From Blepharisma stoltei (lineage: Eukaryota; Ciliophora; Heterotrichea; Heterotrichida; Blepharismidae), in assembly GCA_914767885.1 (NCBI GenBank), contig CAJZBQ010000057.1, positions 620,001 through 684,000 of the forward strand: a stretch of 64,000 nucleotides of DNA, read 5' to 3'. The position numbers were made by a program, and so were the translations under genes. A model generated the notes under the pieces. The model was not told the origin of the DNA. It saw nothing but the letters and a program-made list of their open reading frames with translations, and made no database searches. Shown piece after piece: positions 21,595-30,250 of this stretch; within the stretch, counting starts at the first letter, position 1; the number at the start of each line of letters is the position of its first letter.

Positions 21595-23560
21595 ATGGAA
21601 ATTAGTGGAATTTTTATATCAAAAAATCAATGAAGCATATATAGAAGATAAAAAAAGCTTGGAGAAGCTTCCAAAAGCTAATATATCATTAAATCAAGTT
21701 GACAACGCTTTATGCTGTGAAAGCTGTTACGTTGAGCTTTTTTGGATTTATTATCGCTGCAGCAAATGCTACAAAAACCGACTTAAGAATAGATCAGATC
21801 AAGAGTGTGTCTTTTGCAAAACGTGTGCGTATAAAAATCATAAGCCAAAGTGCAAATCTACTATCGAAGTAATTCAAAAATTTACATCAGATGACTTCAA
21901 GAGGTTTCAGGAAAGGGTACAGAATGTATTAAATAAACAAGAATTCGAATCTCCGTTACAGCAAGAGTTGCTTTATCCTTATGATAAATTTACGATGGAA
22001 GGAGTCTATAAGAGCTCGTTTACTGGAATAGAAACTGATGGAAGTTCTGAGGAAAATGTTAAAATTCGAGAAGAAACAAAATCTCCTGTAAAAAAATCAT
22101 TAAAGGCTAGAAAAGGAAAAAATAAAGCTATGTCATACTCTACCAGTGAAAACAAAAGTACGGAAAAAGAAGACTTTGCATTTCCAGAAATTAAAAGCGA
22201 TAAAGCTAAAAAATCTAAGATCATCTTGCCTCCAATTGAAAATATAATGAGTGTTGAAGAGAATAAAGAGGAAAGTGAAAATGAGAGAATGGACATTGAA
22301 GAAGAAGATAAAGCACCAGCAAAAAAGACAAATAAATCGAAGCAAATAAAAGAAGAAGTCTCAAAGAAAAAGGATAAATCGCAAGTATATAAAACTTCTC
22401 TACAAAAAGATGAGAAACCAATAGGTAAGAAGAAAGCAAAAGATGATAAATCTATTGAACCAAAAAAAGATAGCATATCTGATCAAAAAAAGGCCTCAAA
22501 AATTGGTGAGAATACTCAGAAAAAATCTAAGTCTTCTAAGAAATCTGAGCAAAATCTAGAAGAGCCTGAAGCAAAACTTCCCAAATCTTCATCAAAGAAA
22601 GAAAAAGTTGAAATTACCCAAGAGAATTCTGAAGAAACATTAGAGACCCCAAAAGATCTTAAAGCTAGAAATTCCTCAGAAATTGCGGATGAAGATATAA
22701 TAGAGTCCAAAGAAAAAAATTCAAGCAATCGAAGAAGATTAAGAACTAGAAAACCTCCCAAAAAATACAATCAGACTTCTTTACCTTTACAAGCTTATCA
22801 AAATTTAGCCCAGAAAAGTAATAAATATAATGAGGAAGAGAACGAAGCGAATGAAGAAGAGGAAATAAAAGAAGAAAAACCTGAAAAAGCGCCTGCAGCA
22901 AAACTCAAATCTAAAGAAAAAGAAAAATTAAAAGAAGAGAGCGAAGAAGAGGAAGAGGAAAGCGAAGAAGAAACACTTCAAAAAAAGCCTGTTAGAAAGT
23001 TCAAGCCCAAAGGAAAGCTAAAAGAGAAATTAGAGGAAAGGAAAGAAATTGCAACTCAAGCTTTACCTAAAAATATACAAAAAGATATAGAAAAGAAAGA
23101 GGTAGAAGAGGAAGTAAAAGAAAAATTGCCAGAAAAACGTCAAAGAAATGAGGAAAAGTCTAAAATAGGGAAAAAAGAGAAGAAAATGAAAATCAATGAA
23201 ATTATTAAGGCAGAAAGCAATAAAAAAGATCATGAGAAACGTAATAAAAAAGACAATGAAGAGCATCCAGAAAGACCTATTGAAGGGCACGGTCATAATA
23301 AAGAAAACACTGCAAAAACTGAACATTCTGATAAGACTGACTCTGCAAAAAGTGGTCTTCCTTTGAAAAAGCAAAAATTAGAAGATACCAAAGAGCCAAA
23401 ACTAAACCAAGAAATATCCCAACCTCTGCCTATAACTTCAAATGCAATGGATATTGACCAAGCCTCACCTTCACAGCCTCTTCCCAAATCAATTTCTGAA
23501 ATATTCCCGAAGATTCCTCAAAAATTTGATATTATTCCTAAAAAGCCAAAAATTATCTAA
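21595..23560 (+). CDS. Zinc-binding N terminus with long Lys/Glu-rich tail
   Basis: About 651 residues. N-terminal Cys/His cluster (CCESCYVELFW, CSKCYKNR, CVFCKTCAYKNHKPKC) is probably a small zinc finger. Residues ~120-600 are charged KE-rich repeats with a basic RRRLRTRKPPKKY motif, probably disordered and nuclear. The start is odd: the ATG at 21595 is out of frame with the rest, but TGGAA occurs at 21596 and 21606, and dropping 10 nt gives MEFLYQKINEAY in frame. UAA stop. Family not recognised. Confidence 0.65.
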
Positions 23561-23668
23561 TTTACTTAATTCTTTTTTCTAACTAAATAGTAATTAATAT
23601 ATTGAAAATCCAAGAGACAAATAAATTGATTATTGAATTCAATATTTGCTTAAATATTTTATATTAAT

Positions 23669-24856
23669 TTATTTCTTTTCTCTTATTTCTATACTATCAA
23701 TTTTCTCTCCTTCTAACTTCCTTTGAGCTTTTACATAAAATTGCATATCTTTTATTCTTCCTTCAAGATCTTCAATTTCATCTTTGACTTCTTTAGTGCA
23801 TTTAAATACAGTTCTTCCCTTTTCTAATTTCGCTAATTCTTGATTTTCTTTTGCTAATTCTTCTGCGCGCTCGTTTTCTCTTTTAATAATTTTCCCTATA
23901 CTTTCGATCTCTTTTTCAAGACTTTCTTGGGCTCTGCATTTTTCACTTAATTCTCGGTTTTCTTTTTGAATATTTCTTAAGAGTTCAATTAAAGAAGAAT
24001 CGAGTGTGGTATCTAATTCTTTTAATCTCTCGTTATAATATTCTCTTTGAGTCTCTAATAAGCTTGAAAGCAAACAATTATACTCAAAAACCAAATTTTC
24101 AGCCTTTTTACTTTGATGTTCTCCAGGACTTGCAACTTCTACAATTTTATCCCCAGAGCTGACGAGTCTATGTATAGGGATCCCTCTTGAGTAGTCTCAA
24201 GTAGTCTTGGTTTCTATGTCCTGAAAATAAGTGTGCCCTACAGTTTCATAGTGCTCCTCTGAATGATACTTACATCCAAGCTCTCCACAGATAAGACACA
24301 TAGTAACATTTTCTTCTTCACCACATGTATCGCATTGGCTCTTGTCAGGAGGCGATAAATGATATCTGCATACAGGACACGTAGAGTGATTTAGCTTTTC
24401 AAGGCATTTTATATGAAAAGAATGCCCGCAAAGTACGGTAATCGCTGGAACATCAATATCTTCTAGACAAATTGGGCAATGATCTGAGTGGTTTATAAAT
24501 AAGTTTGAATCTGAGCCAGAAATATCAATTGATTGAACAAACAGCAATTGGCAGATATGGTCTTCTATTGAGTTAAATTTTACCCCAGAGTAAGCTTGAA
24601 AAATTTCTTTAGCAGAGACGTCAGAATCAGTTAAAATTGCACACAGATAGTGTTTAGAAGTTGGTCCTTTGAGTACACGAATTTCTTTTATTTGTGGTAA
24701 AGATGCTGAGAGGAATACATATAAATCTACAAGAATTAAAGATGTAGGGATATCTACCATAAGAAGTATTGGGGTTTCTGTATCAGATAATGCAATATTT
24801 CCTTTTAAGATATCAACTGAAGGATTACCACTTCAAAATTCTATTCCTTTTTCCAT
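23669..24856 (-). CDS. BRAP: BRAP (BRCA1-associated protein, RING plus UBP zinc finger)
   Basis: 395 residues from ATG at 24856 to UAA at 23669, with two UGA-Trp codons (IEF-W-SGNPSV and KTT-W-DYSRG), both at invariant Trp/aromatic sites. Order: BRAP2 RRM-like domain with FNSIEDHICQLLFV, RING finger (CPICLEDID ... CGHSFHIKCL ... CPVCR), UBP-type zinc finger (CDTCGEEENVTMCLICG, CKYHSEEHYETVGH), then coiled coil (LLSSLLETQREYYNERL). RING E3 ligase that in animals restrains Ras/MAPK scaffolding. Shorter than animal BRAP at the N terminus. Confidence 0.93.
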
Positions 24857-24888
24857 AATTTATTTAGTTTATTATAACTAAAAGATCC

Positions 24889-25509
24889 TTACGGCTTTCT
24901 TCTGCTATACTCTTTAACATCATATAGCAGATCAATTGCGCACTCAGGCAAGACTTTCGTCCAAACATAATAATTCACTTTTCGCTTATACCAAACCCAG
25001 TGTTCAAGCGCCATCGTGTTGTCATTATTATCTTTTGATTCTTCTCTTACCCCTGGAATATCATCAATTTTTGGTTGGCAATAGTAGTTTCCATCAAATC
25101 CGCAGTTGCAGAAGCCATATTCTCCGATTATTAGTAGGCAATCTTTATCAATTTGACAAGGCTTAGGATGGGTACCTTCAGCTAAAGTATTGTTTTCGTT
25201 TCACTTGTATTTTATGTGCCATGAGTTGTATCCTCCGAAATCATCTGGCTTTGGTTTGGGCCTTACTGGAAATTCGTATCTTGTTGTTGGGGTTATTTTT
25301 GGGATCTGATTGTAGGCTGTTACAATTTGCAAGAGAGAGCAAGCATAATCATCAGAGAATGGAGGATCGCTATTTATAAAAAGTTGTTTTCCATTAAGCT
25401 CTGCGCAGAATTTTTTACTTAATGGCTTGCATGATATAACTGGGCATCCTGGCTGGCTTGAATAAGAGATCCACAATTTTAGAACAATCAAAAGAAGCTT
25501 GAATGGCAT
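24889..25509 (-). CDS. Secreted Cys-rich protein
   Basis: 206 residues from Met at 25509. The first 20 residues form a signal peptide (MPFKLLLIVLKLWISYS). About ten Cys in the mature part, with an EGF-like cluster (CQIDKDCLLIIGEYGFCNCG). One UGA is read as Trp (HIKYK-W-NENN). No membrane anchor seen. UAA at 24889-24891. Family unknown; likely exported or granule protein. It lies 32 bp from the BRAP start. Confidence 0.75.
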
Positions 25510-26541
25510 TTTACTATAATAAAATATGAGATAAATTATGCAGTCCTGCAAAGAATTGCACAAACAAAGCCTCAACCTCGAGCATTCATGCATTCTCTGC
25601 CCTCATGAATATTGCTTCTATTTTTATGCCGGAAGTCACTTGAAATGGCATAATTTAAATCTATTTTATGAGAGCTTGTGAAGGAGCAGAATAATTCAAT
25701 TAAAGAATTTTAAACGAAAATCATCGATAGAAATATTAAGGAGAAGATGATAGCTTATTTTGACTAATATCATAGTCCAAAAATAAGAAGAATGGATTTG
25801 AATTTAAGATGGAACAAATAATTTTGAATATTCTTTAAGAATTTGAGGATTCTGAGCCTTAGCTGATGGATGGGTTAAAATGAACCTAAAAAAATTGAAG
25901 GCTTAGAGAAAGAAAGAGAACTCAATTATAAAGACCGAGTAGATTACTTTACTTTCATAATAATTCATTTCTATAAGATCTTGAAAAGAAAATAACTAAA
26001 TCAAAACCAAATCTAATATAAAATTCGAAGCAAAATTAAGCGATTATAGTTTATAATGGTTTTAGACTTACATAGCCTGAGACATATGCATTTGGCATTA
26101 TCCAAATCATGAATTATTTGCTATTATATAAAATTTTTTGTAGTTTCAATTAATATTTAATTTTTTTAAACTCATCTTTGTAGCAGGCTTTAGAATGATT
26201 CTGACTCAGAGCGATTGTATTTAATTGAGTGAGCTTTATAAAGACGGATTCTGTATGAAGCGAATTTGGAGATTATTTTGATTGAAAAATGATAGCAATT
26301 TTCAATAATAGATACAGTTTCTAATTAAAATATAGTTTTTTATTGTAAAAAAGGTCTATTTTTATTAGATTGCTTATAAAATAATAATGATATTGGACTA
26401 AAATATAAGAAGTTAGCTTGTAACATAAAAATTTAATTCAAATAAAACTAAAATATAGTTTTTATCAACTTCTAATTTGATAATGATATTTATAAAGCCA
26501 TAAGAAAAGATAGATAAGTTAAAATGAGCCCAATTTAAATT
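25510..26541. other. Divergent intergenic region with no clear gene
   Basis: About 1 kb of AT-rich sequence. A short frame near 25900-26000 (LEKERELNYKDRVDYFTF) reads like a coding remnant, but it has stops on both sides and no partner exon. No repeat-family ends seen. Confidence 0.4.
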
Positions 26542-28207
26542 ATGGAGAGTTCTTCGGAATCAGAAACTATTAGTAGAGGTAACGAAATCGTTATTAATCT
26601 AGCTAACACACAATATGATGTTCTTGAAGAGGTAGCAAGCTCACTCGGTTGGGAAACATCTGAAGATCCAAATGATAAAGAATGCGATGTCATATGGATT
26701 GATGGTGCTTTACAGCCTGAACAGTTAAGTGAGCTTAAGCCGTTTCAAAGAATTAATCATTTTCCAGGGATGTATGCAATTGCAAGAAAAGACCACTTGG
26801 GCAAAAATTTAAAAACAATGAAAGGGATGTTTCCTGGAGAGTATGATTTTTTTCCTTCTACTTGGCTTATACCCCGAGACTTAACTGATCTTAGAAACCA
26901 ATTTATTGCAAAACTAGATAGAACTTATATATGCAAACCAGAAGCATCTTGCCAAGGGAAAGGAATTTTCTTAACTAGAAAACTAGAAGACATCCCTGAG
27001 CATTGTGTAGTTCAAAAGTACTTGTCAAAACCTTATCTTATAGATGGGTTAAAATTTGACCTTATCCTTTTAATTGAATTCAAAAAACTATTTTTAATAT
27101 TAATTTTGTGATATTTTCCAAAAAAAAATGTTATCCCAAGAAATTAGATTATATGTATTAGTTGCCTCTTGTGATCCTCTTAGAGTTTATCTGCATAAAG
27201 AAGGATTAGTCCGTTTTGCAACTGAACCTTATATTCCACCTACAGCTTCAAACTTAAACGAGGCATGCATGCATCTAACCAATTATGCAATCAATAAAAA
27301 TAATCCAAAATTTATTTTCAACCATGGAGAAAACGATAATTTTGCAGGACACAAGCGATCTTTTAGTGCTTTTATGAAATATTTGGAGCAATGTGGAGAA
27401 GATACAAACGCAATGATGAAAAAAGTGCACGATATGATAATAAAAACGTTATGCATGGTGCAGCCTCTATTATCACATTTATATAGAGCTTCCCATCCAA
27501 GTGAGCCAACAAGTTGTATTTGCTTTCAAATTCTAGGCTTTGATGTATTTTTGGATTACAAACTAAGGCCTCATCTCTTAGAAGTGAACCATACCCCAAG
27601 CTTCACAACAGATACTCCATTGGACTCTGTTGTCAAGCAAGCAGTTATCGGAGACGCTTTAAGAATGCTTGGCTTATCAGAAGGAAATCGGGCTAACTAT
27701 TACTTAAATCAGCCTTGTGAGTTTAAAAACCGAACCCAAAAAAAAATCAAAGAAGTTCGTGCTATGCGAGACTTATTAAAAGCAAAATCAGTCCAATTTC
27801 GTGACAACACTGATATGAAATTCAAAGGCGGCTATGAATTAATATACTCTGGCTCAGATAAATATAAGCAGTTTATGGCTGCAGCAAGGGATATCTGGCT
27901 CAGCAATGCTACAATAAGAATAAAACGCCCAGAAATAACAGCTCCTATAGTGTCACCGCCTTTAGTTAAAGGGAAAACTAAACAGACCCCAAAAGTAAAA
28001 AACGATCACATAAGACGGGCTTCTTTGTCTCCATCAAAATCAAATAATTCACTCCAGCCTAAAGCTACTTTACGAGGGACTATAAAGTTTCCAGCACTCA
28101 AAGCTGATGCCGGAACGTTTTTAAGACCAAGAATTTTTGAGTTTAATGAAACTGTTAACCCTCATACCATTCTCAAAGGAAGAAGACGATACAATTATAA
28201 CATTTAA
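26542..28207 (+). CDS. Tubulin-tyrosine-ligase-like (TTLL) glutamylase, with 82-bp IES
   Basis: ATP-grasp TTLL enzyme that modifies tubulin in cilia. Motifs: QRINHFPGM, KDHLGKNLKTM, FPSTWLIPRD, CKPEASCQGKGIF, and LLEVNHTPSFTTDTPLD. The frame breaks after LIDGLKFD; an 82-bp insert between TTA repeats (27062 and 27144) accounts for it. Removal gives KFDLRLYVLVASCDPLRVYL, the canonical TTLL strand. Restored length is 527 residues, with a basic C-terminal tail. Subfamily (TTLL6/9-like) is a guess. UAA stop. Confidence 0.92.
27062..27143. other. Short IES, 82 bp, in TTLL gene
   Basis: AT-rich insert flanked by TTA (27062-27064 and 27144-27146). No strong terminal inverted repeat. Excision fuses KFDL to RLYVLV in frame. 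Confidence 0.88.
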
Positions 28208-28247
28208 TTGTAATATAAATCATTGCTAAAATATATATCATACTTAA

Positions 28248-28898
28248 ATGGAAGACCCATCAATGCCTAGTGGCTTTCTCAATCTTTCCAATCAGTCCTT
28301 ATCATCGTTAGAATCTCAGTCATTTCAATATACGCGAGCGATAACCCAATTTATTGATATATCTCGGAATAAGCTATCAAATGCGAGCTTTTTATCAGGA
28401 TTTTCCAAATTACTTCTGATCAATGCAGATTATAATTTTTTCAACTCTTTAGGGTCTTTTCCAAGCTTGCCAACACTGGATACTCTTTGTTTGAACTCAA
28501 ACCAGATTTCTGATTTGCCAGCAGCACTTGACCATATTTGTTCGAAATTTCCCAATGTCAAACATCTAAGCTTAATGAGAAACCCATGCTGCCCTTTTTT
28601 AGATGAAAGAGTATCGGACCAGGAAAGGCTTAATTACAGAATGAGTGTTATTGCACATTTACCAAATTTAATGTCTTTAGACGGGTCAATGGTAAGTAGT
28701 AATGAAAGAGAAATGGCTAATAAATGAGCCAGAGACCATCAAACCGGACCAAGGCCTGCTGTCACACCTTTTCGATATGAAGCAATCCCTGAGCCGGCGC
28801 GTGAAACTTCGATAAAAGTCTCTATGAAAGCACCTGAAAAGAAAAAGAAAGCCACAACAAGTGAAGGAAACCGATTTATTACAAACAAAGAACTGTAA
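28248..28898 (+). CDS. Leucine-rich-repeat protein
   Basis: 216 residues to UAA at 28896, reading one UGA as Trp (ANK-W-ARDHQ). Several LRRs: ITQFIDISRNKLSN, LLLINADYNFF, LDTLCLNSNQISDLP, VKHLSLMRNPCCP, and an LRR cap (RMSVIAHLPNLMSLDGS). The C-terminal 60 residues are basic. Resembles small LRR proteins of cilia and centrosomes, exact orthologue not identified. Starts 40 bp after the TTLL stop on the same strand. Confidence 0.82.
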
Positions 28899-28959
28899 GA
28901 CTTAAGTTAAGTTTTAGAATTTTTTAAGCGTTTTAATTAGATAATACACTTGATGACTC

Positions 28960-29820
28960 TAGTAAAAATCCCTCAAAATCTTATGGATATTTTTCTTATG
29001 TTTATATTTACTGTAGTACTTTTGTGAGCGGATAGCTTTTTGCTTTGCATATGTCTGATTATTTCAATGGATTTATTGCAAATTTCTGAAATTTCTTTCG
29101 TTTTCTTTGGACTCGGCTATGTGCTATTATCCTAAATATAGAATTTCGCGGGCATAAAATTCTAAGAATGCATACTGACTTTGAATTGCTAGCATGATAG
29201 TCTATTGCGAGTATCTTCTAAATTTCATATCAAATACTCTTCTATTAGAACTTCATATTTATGCAGAATTAAGGATTCCAGTTTGCGGTATTTATAGCTG
29301 AGCTCAGATATACCCATATTGTGAATTGTATTCTTTATAAACTCAATGTTTTCTTCATTAGCTGTAACATTTTTTCAGTGTGCTTTCTTAATTTTAAATC
29401 AATTTTATGATTAGAAGTGAGAGATGCAGCTTTGGTTACGTTTAATAGAAAGTAAACCATAAAGCATGTTACTTTCATTAGCAACTAAAAGGACTGTATC
29501 AACTGTTATTTTTTCATTGGAAATGCTTCAACAATCTCTATACAATTTAATGATAAAGTAACATGAAATGGTGCAGAAATATTTTTACGTATTGATCGGA
29601 AAATATTGAAAGTTATATAAGAATCTTCTTGAGCTGGAGATTTTCAAATAATTCTACAACTGATCTGCATTTCATCTCTTCTCGTTTTTATAATATTCTA
29701 GCATAATTCTCAATATGAGTGAGCATTCTAAAATCCTTATTAACCTCTGGTTTTTGAATTTGTTATAAAGAATTGATATTAAGTCTTCTAAGTTTTCTTT
29801 TGGAATCTCAGCCATGCTTT
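28960..29820 (-). pseudogene. Decayed gene relic with several frame breaks
   Basis: On the minus strand, coding-like segments follow each other in different frames: MAEIPKENLEDLISILYNKF near 29810, ISAPFHVTLSLNCIEIVEAF near 29560, VTKAASLTSNHKIDLKL near 29420, and NTIHNMGISELSYKYRKL near 29310. Between them are 1-2-nt frame shifts and, in the last part, several in-frame TAA/TAG codons. None of the breaks I checked is explained by a 15-nt intron or a direct-repeat IES. Original function unknown. It lies between two convergent genes. Confidence 0.5.
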
Positions 29821-29927
29821 TAACTTTTTTTCTTCTTTATAATAATGTTTAAGCTTTCTGCTCTATCTACAAATAAGAACCAAAAGTTGCTTGACATTTT
29901 AATATAAAATTATATAAAGATTTAGTT

Positions 29928-30248
29928 AATTACAAAACACAATATTTAAAGTGGCAGTTAGGGATGGAACCCTAGTCCTGATCCGCCAGGCTAGACCCAT
30001 AACCAAGCTTAGTGAAAGAAGCCATAACTTCTTGAGAGTCTCGGCTTGAAGAGAAGTGGTCTGTGCTGAGTCTGGCACTGACTAAAGAAGCCTAAAAAGG
30101 GCTTAATAACTTAACAGTTCGATGGCTAGGCCGGTTCACCTACCGTTGCTCAGAGCTGTCATTATAGCTGAACCTTAAGTAAATAAGACTAAGAAGGCGC
30201 TGAATGTGCAAGATAAATTCATTAAGCTTAAACTTAAACCTAAACTTG
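29928..30248. mobile_element. SINE-like insertion, 321 bp, 9-bp target duplication
   Basis: GC-richer block bracketed by AATTACAAA (29928-29936 and 30249-30257). It sits exactly at the stop codon of the kinase gene; the TAA is retained whether or not it is excised. No ORF. A weak pol-III-like box (AGTTCGATGGC) is present but not convincing. Confidence 0.7.
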
Positions 30249-30250
30249 AA

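Noticed and set aside
22006-23374. Several minus-strand ORFs opposite the KE-rich gene
   Set aside because: Phe/Leu/Ser-rich antisense shadows of Lys/Glu codons.
29945-30190. tRNA gene or tRNA-derived sequence
   Set aside because: A box resembling pol-III B-box is present but no cloverleaf could be drawn; kept only as a SINE-like insertion.
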